55,637 nucleotides of DNA from an uncultured Caryophanales bacterium (GCA_946624155.1 CAMORU010000004.1:1-55637); one strand, 5' to 3'. Positions 1 through 9,303 are shown, counted from the first letter of the stretch. Notes: generated by a model not told the origin, from the letters alone. Numbers and translations: made by a program.

Positions 1-2
1 AG

Positions 3-110
3 GCATTATTATTTGAAGCAGTAAAAAGTTTAAGATAAGCAACATTCTTTCGCTACAACTGTAGCTCATTTAAAAGAAACCCCATTTATAAAATCTGGTA
101 TAAGTTAATG
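3..110 (+). pseudogene. possible decayed 3' fragment of a hexapeptide acetyltransferase
   Basis: Read in frame from position 2, the first bases give Gly-Ile-Ile-Ile, a stop, then Ser-Ser-Lys-Lys-Phe-Lys-Ile. This parallels the reading of the clear remnant tail at 12400-12434 (Asp-Ile-Ile-Ile-Gly-Ser-Gly-Lys-Val). Bases near 52-70 resemble the Thr-Val-Val-Thr-His stretch of the remnants at 9373-9677, after a frame change. The match is short and eroded. It is listed because it would place a copy on the left side of the YobI-like gene. It could be chance similarity in AT-rich DNA. Confidence 0.3.
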
Positions 111-130
111 ATAATTTGATTCTACTTCTG

Positions 131-142
131 TATACTTAAACT
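131..142 (+). promoter_or_regulatory. -10 box giving a probable leaderless start for the YobI-like gene
   Basis: TATACT lies at 131-136, six bases before the ATG at 143, so transcription would begin at or next to the start codon. No Shine-Dalgarno sequence is seen. No convincing -35 is visible. Confidence 0.35.
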
Positions 143-3100
143 ATGGAAAAGACCGAATTTAATTATTTTTATCCACTTTGTTATGTTGATGATCTAAGCC
201 CAGATGATCCATATGTTTCTTTTCTTTTACGCGAGACTGAAAAATACAATAACATAAGAAATATTGCTATTATTGGTCCTTACGGTTCTGGTAAAAGTTC
301 GGTTGCTCATACTTTTATAAGACTTAAAGATAAAAAATACAAACACACTTTATTCTTCTCACAGGACACTTTATCAAAGTATATCAAGGACGCGAAAGAT
401 GTAAGCGAAGATATAAAAGCCGGGATATATTTAGAGCTTCTCAAATACGATACTAAATCACTTTTAATGGAGAAGTATATTAAATCAATTACTAGTAACG
501 AGTTTTATCTATTACTGGTAAAAATTATCCTTTGGTGCTTAGTCGGTGTTTCTACGATAGTATGTTTTTTATTATTAACCTTCTTCACAACTCTTTGTTC
601 TATTTTCGTTTGGCTTATTTCCGTTTGCTTTTTCTTGTTGTCTTCACTTATTGTTTTAAGCCTTAGAGTGAAGTATGTAAAAATGATTGTGAAGGGTAAG
701 CATTCTGAATTGAGTACCAAATTAGAAAACAATGATGACACTACGAAGATGTTAGAAGAAGTTAAAAACCATCCTAGTAGCACAGAAAATTTATTGTTGT
801 ATATTCTAAAGAAAAACAAAATTAAATATATTGTAATTGAGGATATGGAAAGGTTGCTTGATTCCGAAACGAAACCAGAAGAATCTGAAGAAAATATTGT
901 TATCAATATTATTAAAGAATTTAAGCAACTAAGCGACTTAATTTCGAGGTCAAAAATTGTAAAAAGAAATGTAGTTTTTGTCTATGGTTTAAATGAAAGA
1001 TGTTTTAATGATTCTGAAAAACGTTCCAAGTATTTTGATTTAATACTTCCTGTAATTCCTATTGCTAATTATACAAGCGCATCCCAAGCATTAATGGATT
1101 CTGAATTAATTAAAACCTTATTTTTAAATGGACAACTTAAACATTCAACAATAGATGAATTGTCACTCTTTTTCAGCAATCAAAGGCAGATTAACGCATT
1201 TACATCGCAATTTTACTTACATTATAAGAAGAAAGAAAGCGAGTTATCTAATCCTAATGAACTATTTGCGATAACTGCATTAATAACACTTTTCCCAAGA
1301 TTTTCCCATTGCCTATTTGAACAAAATAATGATTTAGATAAACTTCTTAGTAATGAATGGGCAATTGACAAAGAAGGAAATTGTTCATTTACCAAAACCA
1401 AGGAAATCGTATTCCCTAAAATTGTCAATGACGATCACGACCTGTCTAAATTCTTGAAGATTTGTATTGGCAGAGGACTGATAACAAAATCATATAGGTT
1501 TTCGATGTCTTTGCACAAACTTGCGGATGATAAATTATTTGATTTTCATGATTTAGAACTTTTAAAAAGTTTTTATAGTGGTATCGATATTCGCAATGAA
1601 CTTTTTAATTTTCCTGCTGCCGTCCTTAATCGAGATACTTTCAGTGATTTTTTCAGAACGAAAGATACTGTCCATCCTCAATTATTTGAAGAAATGGTAA
1701 GAATTAACGATGATGCTCATTTATCGCAATTTAACGCACTAGTTCAGAACTTAAGTGAAGAAGACAAAAAAGAAATATATGGTCTCATTTTAAATAAAAC
1801 AGATAAAATCACTTTAGAATATTTAATTTCTCATTACAAAACAGATGTATCTTTCTTTAACTGCATATCTGATTTAGATCCTAAAATTAAATATCTCTAT
1901 GCTTTTGATTTGTTTCGAGCATGCGACTCAAAATATTTTTTACTCAATATCAAACAGTTGTCTGGGTTTATTCCATTATTACTTAATATTAATTTTTATA
2001 AAGAAAACGTTGATTCTTTTGAACCAAGCGATTTCGAAAAATTAAGAACATGCGGAATAACATCTTTGAAGGACGTTTCCTTGTTTTCTTCCCGAGAAGA
2101 AATAATAAAGTATTTTAAACTAAATTTAGTTTATGAATTATCTATCAGTAACATATCAACACTCTTCCCTTTGTTTAAAGAAAAACCTTTTAATATTCTT
2201 AACAATAATTCTGCATTATTTAGCGGTTTGACTTATGAAGAATTTAAATCCTTAATAAATGAATGTGCTGAGATTCAAGATGATACAACAGACATCTTGG
2301 AGTATGTAAAAAATAATCCGCTTGCAAATATTAAATGTTTTATCGAATCACAAAAACTTAAAAATAAAAAATATAGCTTAATGATTAGTGACAAGTCTGA
2401 AGCACTTGCCATTGGGGAGACAAAATTAAAATATTTGTTAGAAGAAGATATGCTTGATTTAAATATGGCATATAAGAATTTTTATATTTCTAACCCTACA
2501 ACTTTCGATAGTTATTTATCGACTCTTGGTGATGATTATTTGACAAATCAATCTTTAGTACTCGATGAGAATATTTCAACTCACATATTAAAATGTTTTT
2601 CTATAGATTTTGTAAATAAAGTGAAAAATAAGTTGACTTATAGTTCTGATAAAAATAATTATAACGATATAAAATCGACAATTCTTGTTAGTGTTTATTC
2701 TTTGCTGCATGATGATATTAAGAAAGACATAGCAAAATTGATATTTGCAAAAAACAAGGACGAGTTCGAATTAGCATTAAAAAAAGATATCTTTAGTTGT
2801 GATGACTTAATGTTAATACAATTACCGTTGTCTTCTATTATAATAATTGCCGATAGTAATAAAACTAAATATTACGATTTACTTATCTCCGAAATAAATA
2901 AAAGTTCTTTCGAACAGTATTTATCGACGAATCCTGATAACAAGGACTTTGCACGTTTTATTTTTACAGAAGACGGAGCTTTAAGAAAATCCTTTTCACG
3001 TACATTAGCTTTAATTTGTCGTCAATCTCTTGACAACACAGGATGTTTAAGCAAAGTAATGAAGGATGCATCCGATGAACAGTTGTCAGATAACGAATGG

Positions 3101-3292
3101 GCCCATTTTATTGAAGAATATGTAAAAAAATATGGCGGCACTAAAGGAAATGGTTACTATTACTTAGATTCTAGAATAGATTTAAACGCTTTGGTATTGA
3201 AGAGATTTTCAGATTTAAGGCGAATTGTTATAAAACGCGATGCAAGATCTTACTCAAAAAAGTTTAAGATTGTTACAAATCTTTTGTTTTAG
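143..3292 (+). CDS. YobI-like membrane-anchored P-loop NTPase (1049 aa)
   Basis: This is a large NTPase of the YobI/KAP-like type, a family predicted to act in biological conflict at the membrane. The N-terminus has a Walker A loop, GPYGSGKSS, at residues 45-53. Two or more hydrophobic segments lie between about 121 and 176. A Walker B-like IVIEDMERL follows at about 230-238, where acidic residues replace the DDLDRL usual in KAP proteins. The remaining ~800 residues are helical and show no motif I recognise, consistent with a sensor or effector region. The start is the first ATG, with a -10 box immediately upstream and no ribosome-binding site. It is followed 86 bp later by an unknown gene on the same strand. 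The family call rests on the N-terminal motif and the membrane-hairpin layout. Confidence 0.75.
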   Translation: MEKTEFNYFYPLCYVDDLSPDDPYVSFLLRETEKYNNIRNIAIIGPYGSGKSSVAHTFIRLKDKKYKHTLFFSQDTLSKYIKDAKDVSEDIKAGIYLELLKYDTKSLLMEKYIKSITSNEFYLLLVKIILWCLVGVSTIVCFLLLTFFTTLCSIFVWLISVCFFLLSSLIVLSLRVKYVKMIVKGKHSELSTKLENNDDTTKMLEEVKNHPSSTENLLLYILKKNKIKYIVIEDMERLLDSETKPEESEENIVINIIKEFKQLSDLISRSKIVKRNVVFVYGLNERCFNDSEKRSKYFDLILPVIPIANYTSASQALMDSELIKTLFLNGQLKHSTIDELSLFFSNQRQINAFTSQFYLHYKKKESELSNPNELFAITALITLFPRFSHCLFEQNNDLDKLLSNEWAIDKEGNCSFTKTKEIVFPKIVNDDHDLSKFLKICIGRGLITKSYRFSMSLHKLADDKLFDFHDLELLKSFYSGIDIRNELFNFPAAVLNRDTFSDFFRTKDTVHPQLFEEMVRINDDAHLSQFNALVQNLSEEDKKEIYGLILNKTDKITLEYLISHYKTDVSFFNCISDLDPKIKYLYAFDLFRACDSKYFLLNIKQLSGFIPLLLNINFYKENVDSFEPSDFEKLRTCGITSLKDVSLFSSREEIIKYFKLNLVYELSISNISTLFPLFKEKPFNILNNNSALFSGLTYEEFKSLINECAEIQDDTTDILEYVKNNPLANIKCFIESQKLKNKKYSLMISDKSEALAIGETKLKYLLEEDMLDLNMAYKNFYISNPTTFDSYLSTLGDDYLTNQSLVLDENISTHILKCFSIDFVNKVKNKLTYSSDKNNYNDIKSTILVSVYSLLHDDIKKDIAKLIFAKNKDEFELALKKDIFSCDDLMLIQLPLSSIIIIADSNKTKYYDLLISEINKSSFEQYLSTNPDNKDFARFIFTEDGALRKSFSRTLALICRQSLDNTGCLSKVMKDASDEQLSDNEWAHFIEEYVKKYGGTKGNGYYYLDSRIDLNALVLKRFSDLRRIVIKRDARSYSKKFKIVTNLLF

Positions 3293-3378
3293 GAATTAAG
3301 CCTAATTATTTAAGTTTTTTAAATAATTATTCTCTTTAAATATTTACAAGTATGATTAATAAGGAATAAGATTTTGCA

Positions 3379-4152
3379 ATGGAGAAAGATCAGCTCATAA
3401 CTTTTGATAATGAAAGATTTATCTTAGATCTCTTTAGGAAAACCCCTTTATCGAGAATTAGATACAATGGAAGATATTTTAAATGTGCAAAGGTTGAGAG
3501 ATTATTAAAATGCGCTTTTTATAGGAAATCATGGATTGATTCATCGCAAGATTCAAAACCAGATTTTCATAATAATAAACACCATATAATGATGGATATA
3601 ATGAGAGTTGATGATTGTGTTAACGACATAAATGGTAAACATATTCCTAACTCTTGCGAAAGAGCTGGTAAGTATATGACTAAACATTTTGGTCATAATT
3701 ACAAAAATAATTTAAAAACATGCCCCTTGTTTTTTAATGCTGACACCAGACATAATGAGGAGTTTAATTTCAAAGGCTATTATGAAAACTTTAAAAGAGT
3801 ATTGTTAGATCACTCCAACAAAGTTGAACAATATCGTAAAAATTACCCCAAATGTAAAACCTGTGTGCTGTTTGTGTTTGATGAGTCAAATGCTTATTAT
3901 CAAGAAAACCCATTTAAAAGCAATAATCCTAATAAGAAGAACTTGTTACATTCCTGTTTCATCGACAAACGATTCATTGAAATTATTAAACAAACCAAAT
4001 CAGATTTTGTGGTATGGTTTGCATTCAATAAATCGTTGTTAAATTCAAAAGGAAAAGAAATTAAACAACCGTTAGCATTTATATACGAAGTTCAATATAT
4101 TAAAAATGATGGTTATGAATTTTGCCATCAATCACTTATAAAATTTACATAA
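3379..4152 (+). CDS. uncharacterised protein, possibly a partner of the YobI-like NTPase
   Basis: I do not recognise this 257-residue protein. It is basic and soluble, with no signal peptide or membrane segment. A His-rich stretch near residue 66 leads into MMDIMRVDD, and a hydrophobic strand VLFVFDESNAYY lies near residue 165. Alternating strands and acidic residues could suit a restriction-endonuclease-like fold, but no full catalytic set can be assigned. It starts 86 bp after the YobI-like gene in the same direction, so they may be co-transcribed. Its position in a row of defence-type genes is the only functional hint. Confidence 0.55.
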   Translation: MEKDQLITFDNERFILDLFRKTPLSRIRYNGRYFKCAKVERLLKCAFYRKSWIDSSQDSKPDFHNNKHHIMMDIMRVDDCVNDINGKHIPNSCERAGKYMTKHFGHNYKNNLKTCPLFFNADTRHNEEFNFKGYYENFKRVLLDHSNKVEQYRKNYPKCKTCVLFVFDESNAYYQENPFKSNNPNKKNLLHSCFIDKRFIEIIKQTKSDFVVWFAFNKSLLNSKGKEIKQPLAFIYEVQYIKNDGYEFCHQSLIKFT

Positions 4153-4298
4153 GTTTAAGAGTAGATGTTGAGACTATTTTTAGAAGCGACAGAATCCGTC
4201 TGAGAAATTTTTATTAAGAACTTTTTGTCTATTCTTAAAGAATAAATTATCATAAATTAATAATATCCATGTAAATATGTGAAAAAATCACAAATTAT

Positions 4299-4327
4299 TT
4301 GCAATCTTATGAGAATATTTATATAAT
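4299..4327 (+). promoter_or_regulatory. sigma-A type promoter of the RloA/RloB operon
   Basis: TTGCAA at 4299-4304 and TATAAT at 4322-4327 are separated by exactly 17 bases. Predicted transcription starts near 4334. A ribosome-binding site, AGAGAGG, lies about nine bases before the ATG at 4355. This is one of the best promoter matches in the window. Confidence 0.7.
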
Positions 4328-4354
4328 TAAGTCGTAAAAGAGAGGATATTTCAC

Positions 4355-5740
4355 ATGTTAGTCAAATTTAGAGTTAAGAATTTTAGATCCTTCAAAGATA
4401 TGAATGAGTTTTCCATGGTTAAGGGGAAACAAAGATTTTATGAAGATCGCATTTCTGAGGTTGATAATACAAAAGTACTAAAATTCTCTGCAATTTTCGG
4501 TGCAAACGCCGCAGGAAAATCTAACTTAATCCGAGCGATGAAAGTCATGCAGTGGATTGTTCTAAATAATAGAGTTCCGAATGACGCATTCGAAGAATAT
4601 TTTAAACTTGATCACCAATGCAAACACATTCCAACATATTTTGAAATGGTTTTTACAATTGGCGAAGAAATATTCTCGTATGGTTTTGAAATTAATTTGT
4701 CTAATCGTATTGTAGAGTCTGAATGGTTGTTTAAATTGCACAAGAAGAATGACGGTTCAATTTCTGAAAAAATGATTTTTGAGAAGCAAAACAACAATTT
4801 CAAATTTGGATCAAGTGCAATTAGCAACCGTCTCTTAATGTATAAAGAAGATATTAGAATAATGAAAACGAGTTTATTTTTGACTCATGTTGCTTTTAAT
4901 AAATTTGTTTTTATGCAGAACAATAATGACGAAATTGCTTTAAATATTTTGAAAGTTTTTGATTGGTTCCAATCCTCTTTAAGAGTGCTTTATACTGGTG
5001 AAGCTTTATATTCACCTGAGTTAACTTCTTCAATTAATGAAAAAGCAATCGGAGAACTTCTTTCTTATTTCGACACAGGTATTAAATCGATTGAATTAAA
5101 AGCTTGTGAAGAATATGAGTTCCGAAGAGATGTTGGACCAATTGGATTAGATCAGCTCTCTATTCAAAATGCGCTTGAACAAAAGAATAGATTTGCGCCT
5201 AACGAAAAACCATCTTTTATTATTAGAACACCTTCGGATATTTGGGTAATTCAAAGCGAAAATCATCAATTGATATATAAAAGACTTTATTTTTATCATG
5301 ATGATGAACGCAAAGATCCGTTTAGAGTTTCCAATGAAAGTGATGGAACACTTCGACTCTTCGAATTAGCAGAAGCATTATTGAATAATGATCTTGACAG
5401 AACGATTGTTGTTGATGAACTTGACAGATGCATGCATCCAACTTTGACAATACAATATGTTAAATCTTTCTTAGCAAGAGCACTGAAAAAAGAAAGAAGA
5501 TCGCAATTAATTGTCACCACACATGAATCAAGATTGATGGATTTAGACATTTTAAGAAGAGATGAAATTTGGTTTGTGAAAAAGGACAATAATGAATCAA
5601 AAATTTATAGTCTTGAAGAATTTAATGTTCGTTTCGATTTAATTGTTGATAAGGCATATCTAGATGGTAGATATGGTGGCGTTCCTATTTTTGATAGTAT
5701 ATTTTTCCCGGAGAGCATAAGACATGAGAATAGGAAATAG
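4355..5740 (+). CDS. rloA: AAA15/RloA-type ATPase of an AbiL-like defence module
   Basis: An ABC/SMC-like ATPase of the AAA15 (RloA/AbiLi, OLD-related) family, 461 residues. It opens with VKFRVKNFRSF, the strand typical of these proteins. Walker A is GANAAGKSN at 49-57. An ABC-signature-like segment, NESDGTLRLFELAEAL, lies near 326. Walker B is TIVVDELDR near 348-356, and a TTHESRLMD switch segment lies near 388. In this family the ATPase is thought to sense infection or DNA state and to control a Toprim-type partner. The next gene is exactly such a partner (RloB-like) and overlaps it by 17 bp. A strong promoter and a ribosome-binding site precede the start. The family is well supported; the trigger is unknown. 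Confidence 0.85.
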   Translation: MLVKFRVKNFRSFKDMNEFSMVKGKQRFYEDRISEVDNTKVLKFSAIFGANAAGKSNLIRAMKVMQWIVLNNRVPNDAFEEYFKLDHQCKHIPTYFEMVFTIGEEIFSYGFEINLSNRIVESEWLFKLHKKNDGSISEKMIFEKQNNNFKFGSSAISNRLLMYKEDIRIMKTSLFLTHVAFNKFVFMQNNNDEIALNILKVFDWFQSSLRVLYTGEALYSPELTSSINEKAIGELLSYFDTGIKSIELKACEEYEFRRDVGPIGLDQLSIQNALEQKNRFAPNEKPSFIIRTPSDIWVIQSENHQLIYKRLYFYHDDERKDPFRVSNESDGTLRLFELAEALLNNDLDRTIVVDELDRCMHPTLTIQYVKSFLARALKKERRSQLIVTTHESRLMDLDILRRDEIWFVKKDNNESKIYSLEEFNVRFDLIVDKAYLDGRYGGVPIFDSIFFPESIRHENRK

Positions 5741-6662
5741 TTCTTTGGAAAGAAAAAGTGAGTATTTGGATCTTGTTCCAAAAATTTTTGTTATGATGGA
5801 AGGAACAGAAACAGAACCACTTTATTTTAAAGAATTATTTTCCAATATAAAAAATATCGAATATTTGCCTTTTGAACGAGATTTGACGGATTTAGGATGG
5901 TCCAACCCTTTGGTTTTAATGAATGCAATAAAACTTGAGTTGAGCACTGAGCAAATTGATTTGACTTATAGAGAATTTATTCCATTCCTTATACGTTACT
6001 TAAAAAGAGACAACTCTGATCTTGACGTTAGCTTATTTAAAAAAGAGTTTAATGATTTATTAACAAAACAAAGGGTCATTAATAAGAACCAAATCATGGA
6101 CGAGGCGGTTGTGGAGTCAGCGTTAAAGCAACTTAAGGAAACAGCCTTTAAAAATTTGGTTTATAGTGGATTATCCGATTTTAAAAACACTTTCACATCT
6201 TTACGAGATGAATCATCACCTTATAACCCATCAACTGACAGGCTAATTTTGATAATTGATAGGGATAAAGAAAGTTTTTCAACAAGTCAATTCATGAAAG
6301 TTCTAAAAGAAGCAGAAAACAATAATGTTGAGATATTCATAACAAACCCATGTTTTGAGTTCTATTTAGCATTGCATTTTTCAGATCTTAAGCATATTTC
6401 AGAAATTGACATTTTAGAGAATAAAAAGACTGACGGCATTACCTTCTGTCATAATTTGCTCTTAGGTTATGATCCAACATATACAAAAGGTTATTACGAT
6501 ACAAAAAAATATTTAAATAAAATTGATACTGCTAAAGTAAATATTCAAAAATATGAGAATAACTTAACTCGATTAGAGAATAAGGTTGGTTCGAATTTGG
6601 ATAGTTTACTTGAAAGTATAGAAAAAATTAAAAGAAAGGAGGAAGATAACGATGAAAGTTAA
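5724..6662 (+). CDS. rloB: RloB-like protein (Toprim-type effector of the AbiL-like pair)
   Basis: This 312-residue protein has the RloB hallmarks. FVMMEGTETEPLYF near residues 22-35 carries the acidic first Toprim motif. LILIIDRDKES near 172 carries the Asp-x-Asp strand. NPCFEFYLALHF near 211-222 closely matches the RloB family motif (Asn-Pro-Cys-Phe-Glu then hydrophobics and His-Phe). About 25 C-terminal residues are charged and probably coiled. RloA/RloB pairs occur in defence islands and restriction loci, and RloB is presumed to act as a nuclease or toxin gated by the ATPase. The gene overlaps rloA by 17 bp and the downstream HNH-like gene by 11 bp, so the three are translated as a unit. 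Confidence 0.8.
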   Translation: MRIGNSSLERKSEYLDLVPKIFVMMEGTETEPLYFKELFSNIKNIEYLPFERDLTDLGWSNPLVLMNAIKLELSTEQIDLTYREFIPFLIRYLKRDNSDLDVSLFKKEFNDLLTKQRVINKNQIMDEAVVESALKQLKETAFKNLVYSGLSDFKNTFTSLRDESSPYNPSTDRLILIIDRDKESFSTSQFMKVLKEAENNNVEIFITNPCFEFYLALHFSDLKHISEIDILENKKTDGITFCHNLLLGYDPTYTKGYYDTKKYLNKIDTAKVNIQKYENNLTRLENKVGSNLDSLLESIEKIKRKEEDNDES

Positions 6663-6960
6663 GAATTTGAACGGGTCAGGCACATTGTTTCCACAGCCAA
6701 CATGTGAATGTGGAACTTGGATTGAACACTGGATTCAAAATAAAGGCGTAAAACCAATCTATTGCCGTTGTTGCGGAAAAAGAACGACTGATTTAGTTGG
6801 TGGGCACGTTATAAAAGTTGATAGTAATGATAAAAGCCGTTATATCGTTCCGATTTGTCGTGATTGTAACAATTCGAATAATACTCGAGAATTTGATGTT
6901 AACGAAAGCGATTTAGTATCAGCTAACTGTGACTACTGTAAAAACAAAAAAGCACACTAG
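6652..6960 (+). CDS. small zinc-binding HNH/treble-clef-like protein, copy 1
   Basis: This 102-residue protein begins MKVKNLNG and has zinc-ligand pairs: Cys 18 and 20; Cys 38, 40 and 41; His 52; Cys 69 and 72; Cys 93 and 96. The core Gly-Gly-His-Val followed by Tyr-Ile-Val-Pro-Ile-Cys-x-x-Cys-Asn-Asn resembles the beta-beta-alpha-metal core of HNH nucleases. Catalytic competence is uncertain. Similar small proteins occur widely in bacteria, to my memory, with no assigned function. AAGGAGG upstream and an 11-bp overlap with rloB tie it to the RloAB operon as a third member. A divergent paralog (9835-10107, minus strand) sits beside the other ATPase/Toprim-like module. Confidence 0.75.
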   Translation: MKVKNLNGSGTLFPQPTCECGTWIEHWIQNKGVKPIYCRCCGKRTTDLVGGHVIKVDSNDKSRYIVPICRDCNNSNNTREFDVNESDLVSANCDYCKNKKAH

Positions 6961-6975
6961 AACAAGCATGCTTTT

Positions 6976-7032
6976 AAGCGATATCTTAAATATCTGAGCA
7001 AAATATTTATAGCATATCGCTTTTTCTTTTGC
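6976..7032 (+). terminator. intrinsic terminator of the RloAB-HNH operon
   Basis: The arms AAGCGATAT (6976-6984) and ATATCGCTT (7014-7022) pair perfectly and are followed by a T-rich tail. A smaller AAATAT/ATATTT stem can form inside the loop. It lies 16 bp after the stop codon of the HNH-like gene. Confidence 0.75.
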
Positions 7033-7523
7033 AAATTTAGACTGGCAGGATACTTATATTATGCAAGGTTGCAAGGTTGATATTTATTTTTAAACATTAA
7101 GATATTTGAATGGGAATAAGTATGTTAATTTTTGGTTGTTTTCTCCATTAAATCCAATATTTCTGTATTTACTGGAGCAAATACTGCTTTTAATCAATAA
7201 AAACTTTAGGCGTAGAATACAATAGTAATGAATTGTTAAATACATCATATTTTTTAAAACTTGCAGTAAATGTGATTTATCAATCGCTATAGTATTCTAC
7301 TCTGCCTAATTGGTGGTTGATATTCTAATATAAAAAGAAGACCATATTGACGTTAAGATTTTTAAAGTTTTACATTTTTTTATTTGTATAAACATTGGCA
7401 AATATGAATATGTCTATTTTTGTTTTTTAAAGAAACGGAATTTACTTTAGGAATTCACAAAACGGATAGATGGTCTATTATTAAATAGACAATATAACAA
7501 TCATAAAGTATTATTTTTTTACT
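7033..7523. other. gene-poor spacer between cassettes
   Basis: About 490 bp of AT-rich DNA with stops in all frames and no credible gene. It holds the inverted repeat at 7208-7307. I see no tRNA, integrase site or other recognisable element. Confidence 0.6.
7208..7307. repeat. imperfect inverted repeat around a GTATTCTA core
   Basis: AGGCGTAGAATACAATAG (7208-7225) and CTATAGTATTCTACTCTGCCT without its first bases (7287-7307) are near-complementary, with one mismatch and a small bulge. The arms are 61 bp apart. It could be a relic of a small mobile element's ends or a structured RNA. No transposase or target duplication is visible. Confidence 0.4.
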
Positions 7524-7703
7524 ATGCCTTTAGTATCTATATTTGCATCTGCATATAACTGCAATCACTCTAATAAATCTAAATTAGTAAAATCCATGTA
7601 TCACGTATATCATGAATTACAAGGATTTAATTGGTTAAAGAGTTGGATTTATGTGTTTAGATATGCTTTATATAGTAAAAAGAAATATAAAAACGTTAAC
7701 TAG
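7524..7703 (+). pseudogene. 59-codon remnant, possibly of a family 2 glycosyltransferase
   Basis: A short frame from ATG 7524 to TAG 7701-7703 encodes 59 residues. It begins Met-Pro-Leu-Val-Ser-Ile-Phe-Ala-Ser-Ala-Tyr-Asn, close to the PLVSIIVPVYN start of GT2 glycosyltransferases. It ends with an aromatic, Lys-rich segment of the type seen at GT2 C-termini. No ribosome-binding site is present. It could be an internally deleted glycosyltransferase gene, which would suit the nearby acetyltransferase remnants. It may also be a chance frame. Confidence 0.35.
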
Positions 7704-7717
7704 TTGAGATTGGAATA

Positions 7718-9202
7718 ATGGAAGCATCTAAAACTTTGATAAGCAAGATTATTGAAGAAGTGGACAATGTATTAAAATCATATTCAATTGTTTTTAAAAC
7801 TGAAAAAGCTGATTTTGATTTTTTGACAACCAACAAAGCTGACATAAGAAACGAAAGAACGGTTGTATCTATTTGCAACCTCGTTTTAACTAGACAATTT
7901 AACCATTATTTATTTGAACCAACTCTTGTTTCACAAGAATTTTATGTACATTTTGAGAACGGTTTAACCACCAGTTCTTTCAACGGCTTAGAAAAATTGG
8001 TTGGCAAAAAAGTTAAGAACGACAAATGGCCTTATTGCTTTGTTGACGGTTATTTTAAACTAAATAATCTCTTTACACCTAAGAAAGAACAAATTAAACA
8101 TGTTTTTGTTGAATATAAGATGCAAAATACATTTGATTATTTTGATTTAGCTCGAGATTACTTAAAGTACAAATGCATAACCTATAAAGAATCTAAGGAA
8201 ACGGTTTTTGTTTATGTAATAATAAAAAAATTAGAAAATTACCCATCGATAATTGAAGGTAAGGAACCTTATTATCAAATGTTGGATTATAGAATAAGTG
8301 AAGATAGTCTTCAACATGATAAGAATATCTATGTTTTTATGCCAAACCATGAAAATATAAATGTAAAGTTTGAAAGCATTGATGATGTTTTAAAGACATT
8401 GGAGGAAACGTCCGAAATCACTAGCAAAATCGAACTTTTTCAGGACGATGATTATTCTAGTATTGCTGATGAGAAGAAGAAATACATCGAAGCAATGCCG
8501 AAATTTAATAAAAAAGTTATTTGTTCACGTTATTTAAAAAGCCAGTATCCATTCATTAAGAGAGTGTGGGATGAGTCAATTAAAAAAGAAACATTTAACA
8601 GTGTTATGCAAAATTTTAAAGGCGACTTTGAAGTGGATGAAATTATTGGTACGGGATCAAGTTATCTTTCTAATATTAGTGCTAAGCTTAATGAAAATAC
8701 CAAAATATCAAGCATTGAGCAAGGCATGCACGCTTCGGTCAACAAATCACTTTTTATTGTTTCGATCATAGATTATTTTTGCGATATTTTTGAAATTGAT
8801 GTTGAGAAACCAAGCTATGGAACAAGAAACGTACGAACCGGAAGTAGGCAAAAAGAGATAAAAACTGAAGATATAGTTAAAAATTTTAAAGCTTTATTGG
8901 CGGAAAACTTTTCGTATAATAATCAAGATAACCTACTTAAACTAGCATACTGCATAATGCACTATATTATAAATTTATACAGCGTTTTATTTGTAATAGA
9001 TGATGATAATAATGTAGGTGAGTTCAAAGAGAATTTTGTTATTTTCAAATTAATAGAGGATTTGGATGAAAATTTAAACAAATTAAAAAAACAAATTAAT
9101 GCTAGTAATCTTGAGTTTAATATTGAAGATATGATTTTCAATAAGAATAAAGAAAATAAACAAATTGAACTAGCAAACGCTTTAATTCATTATTTTAATT
9201 AA
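7718..9202 (+). CDS. putative PD-(D/E)xK-type nuclease, uncharacterised
   Basis: A 494-residue soluble protein that I cannot assign to a named family. Near residues 105-137 the order WPYCFVDGYFKL, a spacer, then HVFVEYKMQ gives an Asp on one strand and a Glu-x-Lys on the next. A Phe-Asp-Tyr-Phe-Asp helix and a VFVYVIIKK strand follow. This is the arrangement of PD-(D/E)xK nucleases. The C-terminal ~230 residues are helical and Lys/Asn-rich, with no motif I know. It stands alone between two spacers in the defence-type region, with no strong ribosome-binding site. Nuclease activity is inferred from motif order and context. Confidence 0.5.
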   Translation: MEASKTLISKIIEEVDNVLKSYSIVFKTEKADFDFLTTNKADIRNERTVVSICNLVLTRQFNHYLFEPTLVSQEFYVHFENGLTTSSFNGLEKLVGKKVKNDKWPYCFVDGYFKLNNLFTPKKEQIKHVFVEYKMQNTFDYFDLARDYLKYKCITYKESKETVFVYVIIKKLENYPSIIEGKEPYYQMLDYRISEDSLQHDKNIYVFMPNHENINVKFESIDDVLKTLEETSEITSKIELFQDDDYSSIADEKKKYIEAMPKFNKKVICSRYLKSQYPFIKRVWDESIKKETFNSVMQNFKGDFEVDEIIGTGSSYLSNISAKLNENTKISSIEQGMHASVNKSLFIVSIIDYFCDIFEIDVEKPSYGTRNVRTGSRQKEIKTEDIVKNFKALLAENFSYNNQDNLLKLAYCIMHYIINLYSVLFVIDDDNNVGEFKENFVIFKLIEDLDENLNKLKKQINASNLEFNIEDMIFNKNKENKQIELANALIHYFN

Positions 9203-9218
9203 CTGAACGATAGAGGTT

Positions 9219-9303
9219 AAAAACCTTATCTAGTTAAGCAATAATATTTGTGTGGTTTTGTTATCCTTATTGCGATGTCAAAACGATTGAAGGTTTTTTT
9301 CAT
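9219..9303 (+). terminator. possible terminator after the nuclease-like gene
   Basis: AAAAACCTT (9219-9227) pairs with AAGGTTTTT (9290-9298), with extra Ts after it. Inside, GCAATAA (9238-9244) pairs with TTATTGC (9267-9273). The loop is long for a terminator, so this may be a branched RNA fold that ends in a U-tract. Confidence 0.45.

Noticed and set aside
7208..7307. tracrRNA or CRISPR repeat relic because of the GTATTCTA words
   Set aside because: Only one inverted pair is present, with no direct repeats, spacers or effector genes.
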